DNA of 64,000 nucleotides from contig OY986436.1 of assembly GCA_963920525.1 (NCBI GenBank), positions 82,358,943-82,422,942 of the forward strand, in the 5' to 3' direction. Shown here in pieces: positions 1-10,949 of this stretch (positions are counted from its first letter, which is position 1; every line of letters starts with the position of its first letter). Below the pieces are notes generated by a model. The model was not told where the DNA came from. It was given only the letters and a program-made list of their open reading frames with translations, and made no database searches. A program made the translations under genes and the position numbers. This stretch comes from Dichetophora obliterata (lineage: Eukaryota > Arthropoda > Insecta > Diptera > Sciomyzidae).

Positions 1-174
1 ACAGCTGCTGCCTTTCTCAACACCAGAACCGCAGTAAGTCCTGCTGGGCAGATATGTGGTGTGAGCGTTGCGGAGAATGATGCTGACTCAAAATTTGGCG
101 ATGAAAATGCACCGCCGCCTAGATTGCGAACTCCTCAAGTCAGCAAGCGTCGGAAGACGGACGCAGTTCATTAG
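1..174 (+). CDS. C-terminal end of an unidentified protein, cut by the left edge
   Basis: An open frame enters from the left edge and runs 57 codons to a TAG at 172-174; no start lies in the window. The last 20 residues are proline-rich then basic (APPPRLRTP, then KRRKTDAVH), which looks like a disordered, possibly nuclear-targeting tail. I do not recognise the family. It could belong to the Helentron that follows or to a separate element whose body lies to the left. The frame is short enough to be open by chance. Confidence 0.3.
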   Translation, partial: TAAAFLNTRTAVSPAGQICGVSVAENDADSKFGDENAPPPRLRTPQVSKRRKTDAVH

Positions 175-965
175 CAGACAAGGAATCAAGTCCAAATAAT
201 AAAGAAATCGGTTGCAATTGAAAAAACATGTTAAGCAAACTACCAAATTAATAAAAAATTCTCCAAGTGAAAGAAGAAAAATTGCTGTTATTACAGATAG
301 AGCTGAAACATCACAAAAAAGAGTTGCTGAAAGTTCACGTGGTGCAACTCAATTAAGATGTGCCTAATTTTAACTTGTCATGAAGACTGATTTGTATTCT
401 ATTTTTAAAACTATTGTTCCTTTTATTTATTTATTTCAAAATTAAAGTTTTGTTTATTGAAGCGAAGCTTTTTACGCCTCGCTTTGTGATTTGCTTGAGT
501 GAAATCTGAAAAAGGAGACTTTTTTTATATACACCTTTTTCTTAGAATTTTTGTTGCTTTTGTGTTGATTGCAACAAGAGAATATAAAATTAATAAAAAT
601 ATTTCTTTGTTAGCATGAGAATCGAACCCTTTTGATTGACAGTCTTATACACTACCAACTAATCCAAAAACCTTCATTGACTATGAGAGTTTATTTAATA
701 TTAAGTATTAACTTAAACTATGTTGCATAGATGACAAGAATCTATTAAAGGATTCTGCATCAGCTATTCTACATTTTATACGTGAAGCTATGGTGCAGAT
801 CACATTGATCAATTATATAAAAGGATTGTGTATTGGCTATCCAAACAACAAAATCAGCATATAACAAAACAAATGTTGCTTCTACTTACTACCATTGTCA
901 TTAACATCGCTAAGTACGTGTTTTCTTTTGTTGATGAGAATAGTCTGTTCCCGAACTAACTTCAA
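175..965. other. Decayed transposon DNA with no intact gene
   Basis: AT-rich sequence. Around 200-366 one plus frame reads as a charged stretch (SPSERRKIAVITDRAETSQ and on) resembling the repetitive basic N-terminal region of Helentron proteins; this is weak. A tRNA-like segment lies at 611-672. At 945-970 there is a 26 bp match, with few mismatches, to the terminal repeat of the MITEs found at 23.8-24.1 kb (TCTGTTCCCG then ACTAACTTCAAG). If the N-terminal reading is right, the Rep nuclease part of the Helentron is deleted here. Confidence 0.4.
611..672 (-). repeat. tRNA-like sequence (tRNA pseudogene or SINE head)
   Basis: On the minus strand there is an A-box-like TAGTTGGTAG and, about 35 bases on, a B box GGTTCGATTC, the spacing of a Pol III internal promoter. 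It could be a tRNA pseudogene or the head of a tRNA-derived SINE. I could not fold a convincing acceptor stem, so it is not called a functional tRNA. Confidence 0.45.
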
Positions 966-1790
966 GAACTGCTGGAACTTAAATTTTATGAATTGACACA
1001 AGTTATGCGGCAAAGTAATAAACAGTTTTCGTCATTGCTAACGAAGATTGGTGATGGTAAAAAACTTGAGCAAAACGAGTTACATTTAATAGAGAGTCGA
1101 TTTTTTACGAAGGAAACTGCCAGCCGCCTGTGTCCAAATGGAATAAGATTATTTTTTAGTAATCCTTCTGTAGATTTATTTAATAATTCTATCTTATGCG
1201 CAATAGAACGCAATAAAAATAATGAACAATTACAAGCATTTAAACAAAAATTGCATAATTTCAAAGTCATCGATACAGGTGGCTTACCTTCTGCAGGTGG
1301 TTTACCTTCTGGCAAATGGGGCTATTGGCAAATTAGTGCACATTGAAATTGACCAGAATGACCAGATTAAAAAAGTTTTGCTGGAATTCGATGAGTCTAA
1401 AATTGGTCAGAAAACAAGAATGAAAGCTTCTGCTGACGCTCAATCGATTCAAGTTGGAAGAAGAGCTGTGCCAATACTACGAAAAAACAGTAGCGTACCT
1501 CTTAATAAATATAAAACAATCACCGTTACAAGAAATCATTTTCCATTAATTCTTGCAATGGCTATAACTATTCATAAGTCACAGGGTGGATCATTCGCAG
1601 AGATTGTTTACAAATATGACAAAAAGCATTCCTTGCAATTACTCCACTAGTTAGAGTAATTAGTGCAATTAGTGTTACTAGTGTTGACAGACTTTTTATA
1701 TCAACCTCTGATGATAACCCTCAACAATTTATATTTCATCATGGAAGGCGCAATGATTTTTCTAATGTTGATTTAATTCGAGAATTTTAA
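966..1790 (+). pseudogene. Helentron/Helitron PIF1-type helicase, C-terminal remnant
   Basis: The SF1 helicase end of a rolling-circle (Helitron-like) transposon. The frame reads FYELTQVMRQ, then an ESRFF...CPNGIRLF segment, and after a frameshift near 1250-1330 continues with the diagnostic late helicase block FPLILAMAITIHKSQGG (1540-1590) and a degraded motif VI (VTSVDRLFIS, about 1680) to a TAA at 1788-1790. In intact relatives motif VI reads YVALSR; here the region before it is damaged by a stop near 1648. The Rep/HUH domain that should precede the helicase is absent. The gene is dead: at least one frameshift and one stop. Confidence 0.85.
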
Positions 1791-1841
1791 AGATTATCTT
1801 TTAACAAATTAGAAACTAAATATACATATTACTATAAAAAT

Positions 1842-2315
1842 TTGATAGAGAGTAAACTGTTTTTTTCTGTAATGACTTTAAAATGTCAGAGTCTATATGC
1901 GCATTCTCAAGATCTTACCGATTCTATAACTCAAATCTGTGACATTATATTGCTATCAGAAACAAAAATGCAAAATGATGAAAGTATCGATATCACTAAT
2001 TTCGCTTGTATATCTCAATTTCGGAGAAATAGTTGTCGTTCTGGAGGAGTAGCAATTTGTCGTAATTATAATGAAGATAAGTACAATATAGTCACTGGGA
2101 ATATGTCAATATATTTAAACAGATTTCAGCTACAAAATTTTTCCACTGATATTTCAGAAATTGGAGAAGTATGTTCTGCAGAAATGATAGGTCCTAATGG
2201 ACAACATATTTTGATGATTTCGATTTACATTTAACCTCAGAATACGACCGAAAAAAACAAAATCGATAACATAATAAAATTTATCCACAGATCTCCTTTA
2301 TGTTATACACGAGCA
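1842..2315 (+). pseudogene. Helentron EEP endonuclease domain, N-terminal part
   Basis: An open frame at 1842-2234 encodes CQSLYAHSQDL, then DIILLSETKM and GVAICRN, the first half of an endonuclease/exonuclease/phosphatase domain (the ETKM glutamate is the metal-binding position of the family). It follows the PIF1 helicase directly, the order seen in Helentron-type elements, which carry an endonuclease C-terminal to the helicase. A frameshift near 2234 is followed by more recognisable sequence to about 2315, where a 2.75 kb element interrupts; the domain resumes at 5064. Confidence 0.8.
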
Positions 2316-4113
2316 GAGGCCGGATTCTGAAAATCGCCTAGCTAAAGCTAAATCTCTATCGCTTAAATGCTAAAAAAATGCTTCGTTCAATTCCTAGGCG
2401 ATTTCGCTAAAATGCGATTCTGAGTTTCAAATCGCCTAGCTAAAAATGTTGCTTCTACTACTCGCCACAGGAAGCGTTGTTTTAGCGATTCTTATGTCAA
2501 AAAATTGATTTGGTTATGGCTGTGTGCCATTTGGAAACTTTTCACTATTGGTTCTATAGGAAAGAAAATGTTGAGTTGAAAAAAATTTCTATCTGTTGTA
2601 TTTAAATTATCATTTTTTGCTGTGGCAAATGAAACCTGAAAATGTTATGAAATGAAAATGTTTTTTAAGAAGCATTTGACTGCCACTACTACCACAAATA
2701 ATTTTTGTATTCAAAATGATATTATGAGCTACAAGGAATGTAACTGTTTAAAGTAAAATAACTTATAAAACCAAAACTTGTGTAAACATTAAAAATTTTT
2801 AGAAAATTACAATTTTTATTCATGATTATTTTGTTGTATGTATTTTATCTAATTGGCTTAGAGATGAAATAAATTGAAAACATGTTTTAAAATTATATGT
2901 TTAGATTTTGCTCCACTTATAAAATATACTGTAGTAAAAAAAGTATCAGTGTTAAAGTTTTCTTGTCAACTGGACCTAAAAATCCTTAACCTAAACTATA
3001 CGCGAGGATAAAAATCGTACTATACCTAAAGGTTGCCATACCCGAAATACACTTACTGCCTAATTCGACTGTCGAGCTCAATCGACTGTAATACGAAAGA
3101 AAATATTGATTTTACTCAGTCGATCAAGCAGCTAACCAATAAAAAATCCTTGAACACGTATTAACTTTTTATTGGCCATATATATAAATATTTAAAAAGT
3201 ATATTCAATGTATTAGTTTTGCAAGTTGAATGCAGTAAAGAAAAAACTTATTACATTGCGTATATCAGAAGTAATGAAGTTCCAAATTTAACATAAATAT
3301 TTATTTTAAACTCTTTAGCTCCTAAGACTGGCCTAGTTTTAAAATTCTTAAAAAAGAATTGTAGCAATTTTTATTGACACTAAAATAAATTAAAGACGAC
3401 TGAAGTGACTCCATGCTTTTTTATTGCTCCTCAAGCTTGCATTTTTAGCCTAAAAATAAATATTTTCTAAATATTAAAAGCATAGCACAATCCTTTTTTT
3501 ATACGGAAACATAAATAAAACTACTTTTTTTCAGAAAAAATACACAGCAAAACACTGGTACTAACAATTGTGTAAGGGTAAAGCACAACCCTTTTGCTTC
3601 ACTAAAAAATTCTTGTGCCTGTTGTCAAAATTTCTATTAGTCCCCGGGGCTACATGAAGTTTTGACAATAAAACTCACCTCAATGATATCAAAAATTCGA
3701 CTTCCGACTGTCAAAAATTTATCATCCGAGTGAAAAGTTTTCGAAACCTTTTAAAAGTTTCTTTAGAACCTTAATTAAATTAATATAATAATTAAAATAA
3801 GCTTGTTTCTTATTTTTAAAATGTTTTACTAACTGCATCAATATATAAATAAAAAGTGCAAAATAAAAACATTCAGTTATTTGAAAAAATTTTAAATAAA
3901 CTTAAGTTAACATACTTAAAAATTTGTGACTAAATTTTTAAGTATATTTACACGAGCTCTTTATGATTTTTCATTAAATATTCTCGTGGCTTATTGGAGG
4001 CTTAGGTTTCATTCAATTCTTCAAAATTTTGCACTCAGAGTACATTTTACATATTAAAAATTAGGTGCAAAATTTCTTGTCAATTAATGACTTGATTGCA
4101 AACTAACTGCATT

Positions 4114-4239
4114 ATTCTGTATAACGTAGAAACACACAAATGATAAGAAAGACACAAGAAGCAATACTTTCTTCCATATAGAATTGTTTTGCTTCAAGTG
4201 TCTTTCTTATCCTTGGTGTGCTTCTTCGTGATACAGAAT
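4114..4239. repeat. 126 bp hairpin (palindromic) repeat, copy 1
   Basis: The left arm ATTCTGTATAACGTAGAAAC and the complement of the right arm ATTCTGTATCACGAAGAAGC pair over about 54 bases with a loop of about 18. The core GACACAAGAAGCAATA recurs in the hairpin at 16097-16239, so this is a dispersed foldback/MITE family rather than a chance palindrome. Confidence 0.8.
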
Positions 4240-4363
4240 TATCACATAAGAGTGTGTCACAACAATTTTAGCTTATTTGTAAACTACCAATTCATTTAAT
4301 AAATTTTTATAAAGTTTTAAGAGATGAAACCTTTTTTTAAAAGCATGTTATATGATAATAATA

Positions 4364-4625
4364 GGGGTATTCACGATTCAGTGTACTTGCCAGTGCAGTT
4401 GAGGACTTCTGCACTTTACAAAATCAAAATATCAAAATCAAAAATCTGCACAAGTGATTTTCTACTGCAGCCTTAAACTTGAAGATTTGAGAAGTTGTGC
4501 ACTTGTGTGCATTGAAAAATTTGACAGCTTGGAAAAAGTGTTAGTGGTTTGTTCACGAAAACCTAAGTACACAACTGCAGAAGTCCTCAACTGCACAGGC
4601 AAGTGCACTGTAACGAGAATACCCC
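4364..4625. mobile_element. 262 bp MITE with 5 bp target duplication
   Basis: Terminal inverted repeats of about 44 bp begin GGGGTATTC; the right end is the inverse, GAATACCCC. The element is flanked on both sides by TAATA (4359-4363 and 4626-4630). It is nested in the 2.75 kb element. Short open frames on both strands here are by-products of the long inverted repeats. PIF/Harbinger-like by TIR style, but the superfamily is not proven. Confidence 0.8.
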
Positions 4626-5063
4626 TAATATTAATACAACTGATAAATACAAACAGCAAGTTTTCGGAAAAGTGCTTTAAATTGGTATATTTTTCTTTGA
4701 AAACATTCAAAAGAGACAAAGCATTAATTTTTCTTAATACATATATCAAAAATTACGATTTTAATTGAAAAATCTTTTAATTTTTAACTTAGCGCCAACA
4801 AAATATTGGACTCTAAAATTATAGCGAAAAACAAAATTAGAGTTTCTGTAAATCGCTAAAAATAAGTTTAGAATCGCAGCAATCGCTAAAAATTTAGTTA
4901 TGACAGCTTTAATTTTATTCTTCGTTAAAAGCTCGTTCAGTCTCTAAATTTTTAGCATGAAAATAAGCGATGGAGTTTTTCAGAATAGCAATATCGCTAA
5001 AAACTATAAATTTAGCTTTTAGCGGTGGAGATTTAGCTTTAGCGTTTTTCAGAATCCGCCCTC

Positions 5064-5290
5064 AGGTTCCATTGAACTGGGTGAAAATTATCACAAAATG
5101 CCAATTGTTTTAGGGGGAGATTTTAATTGCGAAATAATTCCTTTTTGATAAATTTAATTTACAAATAACAAGCGATCCAAATATTTGTACAACACGATTA
5201 GGAACAACTATTGATGCAGTATTTTCTTGATATATTGCCGACATAACATCCATAACATTCGTTTGCTATTTCAGTTATCATAAACCCCTA
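5064..5290 (+). pseudogene. Helentron EEP endonuclease domain, continuation
   Basis: The frame resumes exactly at the right border of the inserted element: SIELGENYHKMPIVLGGDFNC, where GGDFN is the conserved motif of EEP nucleases, then stops and frameshifts, then TSDPNICTTRLGTTIDAVFS, the next conserved block. The final SDH-type histidine motif is degraded (CYFSYHK-like at about 5265-5285). The domain is inactive. Confidence 0.8.
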
Positions 5291-6020
5291 AATTTCATTA
5301 ATTAAATTCGATAATAATTGAAAACATTTACAACAATAATTCAAAATGGATGTCATATGTAATAAAATAAAATAATAATATGTAATAAAATCTACTGGTG
5401 TGATTATAACTTGTGTTTTTTTAATTAATTTGATGTTATTTTAAATTTTTGAATTTAAAAATGATTATATTATAAAAAACTAATAAATTAACAAATCTTT
5501 GAAACTGTGCAAAAGCTTCGCTTCTCTCGTGTGTCCAATGACGCATCTGTTTTTTTTTATTAAAAATACAATAATGTATTTAAAAATTTTGCGCAATAAA
5601 GCTGCGAGATGGTTCAGCAACAGGTCCACCCACCTCCTGTGCAGGTATTTCGCGCGTATTTACTATAGCATTATTTTCATACTTCACATTGAAATGCTGG
5701 CTGATGTTTTATAGCGCACAACGCACAATTACAACTCATGTCGCTTTTTTGGCATCAAGTGGAGTCCTCTCATAGACACCTAAATTTGTTCTTAAGAACT
5801 CTAATTGTCCTTTCTACAATATTCCTTGTCTTGGATTGGATGGTTTTATACCTCATTTCCGCGGATCCTTCGACAGACATAAGATGACTTTTATTTTTGC
5901 GCTCGAATCAGTCTCCTTTCCTAATCCATTCGCTGTTATTCAGTAAGTTGCAAATATGTGTCTTATACGCCGATAAGTTCCATATGAAGGAATCCTGGGA
6001 TTCCTGCCATTCCTGGCATC
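5291..6020. other. No gene recognised
   Basis: AT-rich sequence with short chance frames on both strands. Probably the non-coding tail of the Helentron and flanking DNA, but I see no Helitron hairpin and CTRR-type end that I could place. Confidence 0.4.
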
Positions 6021-6113
6021 TACAAAACGAATGTTTTGCCCAACGAAAGTCGGACAGGCATTTCTTAGCACTTTCGCATTGGTTTCAGAAATGAAAATGT
6101 ATGAAGAAAATTG

Positions 6114-6379
6114 CAATATATGTGACCTTCTCCGAGAAAAGGAACCTAGTGTTTTAAAATGAAGTTTTGAGAAAAACGCATTTAAAGTTTCATAACGCAT
6201 TTTAATAGATTTTCCCAAGTTCGTTTTGTACGTTTTTATGGGGTAAATAAATTTTTATCAGAAATCTAACTAATTTCATCTTATTCTACACCCTTTTAGA
6301 TACCAGAATTAAGAGTGGAAGTCCAAAACCATTTTTTGACACACTAGGTCCCTTTTCTCGGAGAAGGTCACATATATTG
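6114..6379. mobile_element. 266 bp MITE nested in the Tc1 terminal region
   Basis: Inverted repeats of about 38 bp: CAATATATGTGACCTTCTCC at the left, and on the opposite strand from 6379 the same CAATATATGTGACCTTCTCC. One mismatch (A/G) in the first 38 positions. TA-rich ends suggest a Tc1/mariner-mobilised MITE, but no partner element with the same ends is visible in the window. Confidence 0.85.
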
Positions 6380-6479
6380 TTTTCAAAACGTTTTTTGGTG
6401 AACAAAATTAAACACAAACATAATTAAAAAATTAGAACATAACGGTGAAACAAATTTAAATCGAAACAAACCTATAAAA

Positions 6480-7660
6480 ACGAGCTCAAATTGAAAGTCG
6501 GGCAAGTAAAGAAAAAATGCAAATCATGGTCCGTAAACCGTTATTCCTGATTTAAACTGTTAATTACTATTGGAATAACTTCAGTAAAACGCAAAACTTA
6601 AAAAAATAAAAATTTCTCGAAAAGTGAATTAATCAACACTGGCAGAAAGGCAGCTCGTGATAGATCATTATTTGAAAGAAAAATCCGAGCGAAAAATTTC
6701 ACAAATCGTCTTAAAAAGTAAATTAACAGTGCACGATAGATATAATCAAACCTTATATACATAATATGAGAGTATGCAATAAAGAACTTACAGTAGCTAA
6801 AAATAACCTTAGGTCAAAAGATGAAAGGAATGTTTTAAGAGAAATAATAAAAGACCCATTTTTATCTGCACCAAAACTAGAGGTCATGTTAAAACTCAAT
6901 TTGAAAAAGAGTGTACACTCAGAAACAATTTGAAGTGTTTTGAGAAAAAAATTGATTAAATAGAAGAGTAGCACGAAAAATGCCATATATTAGCAAGAAA
7001 AATATAAAAGAACTCCTCAATTTCGTGCTTGAGCAAATGACCAAAGACTTTTCATTTTGGAGCAAGGTTAATAGGTTAACAGAATAAATTGGGATATTTA
7101 GCACTTCTTAATTATAAACATTTATTAAAGGTTTTGGTTTCCGATGAGAGTTAATTTAATTTATTTGGCTCAAATGGAGGGCGGAAACCGAATAAAAATT
7201 TTAAACATACGGTTAAGCATGGTCGAGGATCAGTCATGGTTTGGGGCTGCGTCTGATGTTGGAAGGATTGATTTTATTGATAATTTAGTATAATGGACTA
7301 AAATATGTTCCTTGACATTCTCATGGCGCACGTAAAAGAAAGTGCGGGTAAATAAGGAAATGCAGACAATTTTGAGTTTTACCAAGACAATGACCTGAAA
7401 CATACGACGCTCTTGGTAAATAATTGTGTACTTGATATTTATCCAAATATCATAAAAACAACCTCATAAGGCCCAGATTAAAATGTTATAGAACATCTAT
7501 GGGATGAACTTTAATCCAGAGTGCAGTATCAGAGATGGGCCACTAAAGATGTATTAAAAAGTATTCTTAGTGAAGAGTGGAATCAGATTGGAGCTGATGT
7601 TTGTAAAAATTTGTTTGCACCCATGCCAAAAAGGCTGCACGGATTGGCAAAAAAAAAAAA
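6480..7660 (+). pseudogene. Tc1-type transposase, dead
   Basis: The pieces are in order for a DD34E Tc1 transposase: an HTH-like region (around 6650-6720), a middle ALRSKDERNVLREI-like block (about 6810), a first acidic motif VSDESKFNLFGS near 7140 (frameshifted), KHGRGSVMVWGC near 7215, the second motif YQDNDPKHT near 7385, and DLNVIEHLWDEL with the catalytic glutamate near 7480-7510, ending with a MPKRLHGLA-like tail near 7640. Multiple stops and frameshifts separate these. A short GGATTGGCAA duplication around a 14 A run at 7640-7670 looks like slippage. Confidence 0.9.
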
Positions 7661-7924
7661 AAGGATTGGCAACAAAATATTAAATTCTTAGTTTTAGCAT
7701 TGATTTCCCTATCTGCCCGTCTTTTAATGTGAGCCCGTTTTTAAAGCTTTGGTTTGATTTAATTTTATTTTACCGTTATGTTCCAATTTTCCAACTATGT
7801 TTCTGTTTAATTTTGCTCACCAATAAATAACATTTTGAAAAAAATATTTACTCCAAATTTCTGAAACCAATGCGAAAGTGCTAAGGAATGCCTGCCTGCC
7901 CGACTTACGTTGTGAGCCACTGTA

Positions 7925-8632
7925 TGTAGTTTTAGTCATTTGATATTTGATGTGTTCAAATATATGAAGTACTCACCAGCATAAAGTTGAGACTGGTGTA
8001 TCCTTTCCTGTTCTGGAACATGTGATGAGTAGTTGCTTCTGGTGCAACAATTCGCACGTGCGGCCGTCGAGGAAAAAATATACTGTCACAAAAGCACCTC
8101 AAAAATTAGTTTTAAATGTGCCGTTAGGTCAGTGTGTGGTGCCCTAACACCACATAAATCACACATATAAATAAAACATACACATTAGAAAATACGCTGT
8201 TGATATTGCAATTATTTAAGTTTTTTTTTCAATGAGTTACAACGAATTTAGTTTTAGGCCACTGTTTTAGTAAAATTAATTTTGCTAAGGAACGGCTTAT
8301 TAAAATTTCTTAATTTTTGGGTAAAGTACTCTTAATACACGTTAAATTACATAAACAATTTTTTTAAATTTTTTTCTTTAAAATTAATAAGTTTTTTATA
8401 AGTATTTTTAAAAAAAATCGAAAATTTTTAAAAAATATTACATTTTTAAATTACACATTAAATTACATAAATGATTTTTTTTAATTTTTTTCTTTAAAAT
8501 TAATAAGTTTTTATTATATTAAATTTTAATACAAATTAAGAAATAATACAAAAAAAGAAAAATGATGTATTCTCCATAAACAAGTCTGTTATTAAATGTT
8601 TTAAATCTGCGCTATCTGTCTTGTGCGAGCTA
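7925..8632. other. No gene; AT-rich with a diverged direct repeat
   Basis: Nothing coding is seen. A block of about 57 bp starting ATTACATAAA and ending TTAATAAGTTTTT occurs twice, at 8343-8402 and 8460-8516, in direct orientation. Confidence 0.5.
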
Positions 8633-9551
8633 TACAGAGCACTGCACAATGGAATGATTGGTACAAACTAGAGGGAATAAATTGTTTTGATGACGTTTTT
8701 AGTGCTTTAGGCACAGAAAAGAACAAAAAAGGGTTTTAAATATTTGGACAAGTGGGCGTGGCACCTCCCATACAAATGGATCTTATTTTTCGCAATATCT
8801 GCAGAACCAGTACTGCTACAAAAACAAAAATTTAGGCAATCATCAAGTACGTCATTTGGAGAATGCATACGTGCCAAATTAAGGCGTGAGTGCACAAGTG
8901 GGAGTGGAATACAAATGGATCACATTTTTAGCAATATCTGGAGAATCAGTAACGCCACAGCAACAAAAACTTAGGCAGTCATCAAGTACGCCATTTGAAG
9001 GAAATGTGCCAAATTAAGGCGCAATTGGGCTAATAGGCGTGGTACCTCCGATACTAATGGATCACATTTTTCGCAATATCTTGAGAACCAGTAATGCCGC
9101 ACAAAAATCCTTGAACAATAATAAAGTACGCTATTTGAAGGACACGTGGCAATATAAAAAAGGACAATCTATTACTTTTTCTCCAGATATTGCGAAAAAT
9201 GTGTTTCAGTAGTATGGGAGGTACCACGCCCGCTTGTCCAATCATGCTTTAATTTAATAATGACTGGTTCTTTAGATATTGCGAAAAATGTGATCCGTTT
9301 GTATGGGAGGTGCTATTCCCACTTGTCCAATCACGCCTTCTTTTGACACATTTCCTTTAAATGATGCACTTGATGACTGCTTTAGTTTATGTTGTCATGG
9401 CTATACTGGTTTTTCAGATATTGCGAAAAATAAGATCCATTTGTATAAACCCCTTTTTTGTAATTTTCTGTGCCTAAAGCACTAAAAACGTCATCAAAAT
9501 AATTTATTCCCTCTATTTTGTACCAATTAGTCCATTGTGCAGTGCTCTGTA
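8633..9551. mobile_element. Foldback element with tandem subrepeats in its arms
   Basis: About 919 bp. The outer inverted repeat runs TACAGAGCACTGCACAATGG inward at the left and its inverse at the right (GCAGTGCTCTGTA, ending 9551), extending about 110 bp through a TTTAGGCACAGAAAA block. Inside, a unit of roughly 130-150 bp (key motifs GGACAAGTGGGCGTGG, CAATATCTGCAGAACCAGTA, CATCAAGTACG) occurs about three times in direct order from 8750 to 9150, then in the opposite orientation from 9185 to 9450. This is the architecture of foldback (FB/Galileo-like) elements. No transposase is present; small open frames are by-products of the repeat. Confidence 0.85.
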
Positions 9552-10038
9552 GCAGAGAACTGCAATGAGTATCCGACAGAATTCGGATGACACGTGAATT
9601 TTAGTAAAAATCGATTTTCGACGTTTTTCCGATTTTTGTTAATTTTGTGCACCTTGTGACTCCACCAGCGTTGCCATATTCACAATTTTAACTGTAAATT
9701 ACAGTTTTTTGAACAGGCTTATAGTTTTTTTAATTGACTCGTAGTGCAAATTACAGTTTTTTTTAAAATTTCAGATGTGAAATAATAAATTAAAATATTT
9801 TTGGTTTTTAATTCAATTTTTGATAATTAAAAATGTTATAAATAAATGCCCTGTGACAACATTGTAGCCCTGCAATTATATTTCATCATTGCAATTGTAC
9901 CATCCCTGTAATAATATGGAAGGATTTAAGAATTTGCTTCGATATGTCAATTTGGTTGTCATTTATTTTTTTGCATGTGGTTTTTAAAAAAACTGGAAGA
10001 TGAGTTTGTTAACGTAACTGAATTTAAAAAAATTAATA
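9552..10038. other. No gene recognised
   Basis: AT-rich spacer between the foldback element and a mariner copy. I see no coding or structural signal beyond simple A/T runs. Confidence 0.5.
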
Positions 10039-10942
10039 CAGGGTCCGCCATCTAACGTTTTTTTTTTCAACTAGTACTTATTTCGTGAATGGTAACACTT
10101 AGCTCATGTCTGATTTGACAGATAATTAGTTTTATCCTTCCGCTGAACGAATATGGTTGTGTATACGCTTGAACAATGCTGGGAAATATTGCGACATTAC
10201 TTTGAAAATCATGATGCCGATTTTGCTCAGATGAAGCTCATTTTGATCTTGGCGGTTATGTAAACAAGCAAAATTGTCGCATTTGGGGCACAGAAAATCC
10301 ACACGCATACATTGAAAAGCCGCTGCACCCAAAACGAGTCACTGTTTGGTGCGGATGTTGGTCTAGAGGCATAATTGGGCCATTTTCTTCGAAAATGAGC
10401 AAGGAGTGGCCGTTACACTCAATGGCGATCGTTATCGGGCCATGTTGAACGAATTTTTGTTCACAAAAATTGAAGAGGAGGATATTGGCAACTTTTGGTT
10501 TCAACAGGACGGCGCTACGTGCCACACAGCCGAAGCTACACTCGATGTTTTGCGTCCTGTTTTTGAAGATCGCATTATCAGCCGCAGAGCTGATGTCGTT
10601 TGGCCACCTCGGAGCTGCGATTTGACACCGCTGGACTATTATTTGTGGGGTGCCCTCAAAGATAAGTGTTACGCCGACAAGCCAGAGACAATTGACGCTT
10701 TAAAGGACAATATTCGTGAAGCCATTGGTGAAATACAGCTGCACACAATCGATAATGTGCTTAAAAATTGGACCGATCGTGTAGGCTACTGCATGGCCAG
10801 CCGAGGCAGCTATTTGAATAAAATTATTTTTCATTATTAACCGGAAGGATTTTACTTTCAAATAAAAAATGAAATTTGAGAAAATATCTAGTAGTTTTTT
10901 TTATAAAATTTTCAAAAAAAAAAAGTTATTTAGCGGACCCTT
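10039..10942 (+). mobile_element. mariner-like element, copy 1 (internally deleted)
   Basis: Terminal repeats: TA then CAGGGTCCGCCATCTAACG at the left, and the inverse GCGGACCCTTTA at the right, so flanked by TA. The family recurs at 16.7-20.2 and 45.5-46.7 kb. Relative to the 45.5 kb copy about 430 bp is missing between the N-terminal helix-turn-helix region and the catalytic domain (junction near 10212). Confidence 0.9.
10152..10840 (+). pseudogene. mariner-like transposase, internal deletion
   Basis: The first codons match the family start (YTLEQCWEILRHYFEN), then the deletion joins directly to DEAHFDLGGY-type sequence with a frameshift. From 10406 a clean 144-residue frame carries the second acidic motif WFQQDGATCH and the third region WPPRSCDLTPLDYYLWG, then continues to a TAA at 10838-10840. 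I count 36 residues between the D of QQDG and the D of CDLT, or 41 to the D of PLDYY, so it does not fit classical DD34D mariner and may belong to a DD41D-like branch. First catalytic D region is lost here, so no activity. Confidence 0.88.
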
Positions 10943-10949
10943 TATTAAC

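Larger units (their letters stand above)
2316..5063. mobile_element. 2.75 kb inverted-repeat DNA element inserted in the Helentron
   Basis: The two ends are inverted copies: GAGGCCGGATTCTGAAAA at the left and, read on the other strand from 5063, GAGGGCGGATTCTGAAAA; both continue with the same CTAAAGCTAAATCTC block. The arms (about 2316-2460 and 4800-5063) are rich in a repeated CGCTAAAAA-type motif. The endonuclease reading frame stops at its left edge and resumes at its right edge, so it is an insertion. I see no transposase and no clear target duplication; superfamily unassigned. The interior (2460-4100) is AT-rich and without coding signal. It contains a hairpin at 4114-4239 and a complete MITE at 4364-4625. 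Confidence 0.8.
6021..7924 (+). mobile_element. Degenerate Tc1-like element
   Basis: The right end, read inward on the minus strand from 7924, starts TACAGTGGCTCACAACGTAA; the left end beginning at 6021 is diverged at its tip but matches from AAAGTCGG (6047) through GCACTTTCGCATTGGTTTCA. Flanking TA fits Tc1/mariner integration. The body holds a decayed transposase. A 266 bp MITE lies just inside the left terminal repeat. Confidence 0.85.

Noticed and set aside
4454..4768. Plus- and minus-strand frames of about 100 codons
   Set aside because: They lie within the MITE at 4364-4625 and its flank; the symmetry is due to the inverted repeats.
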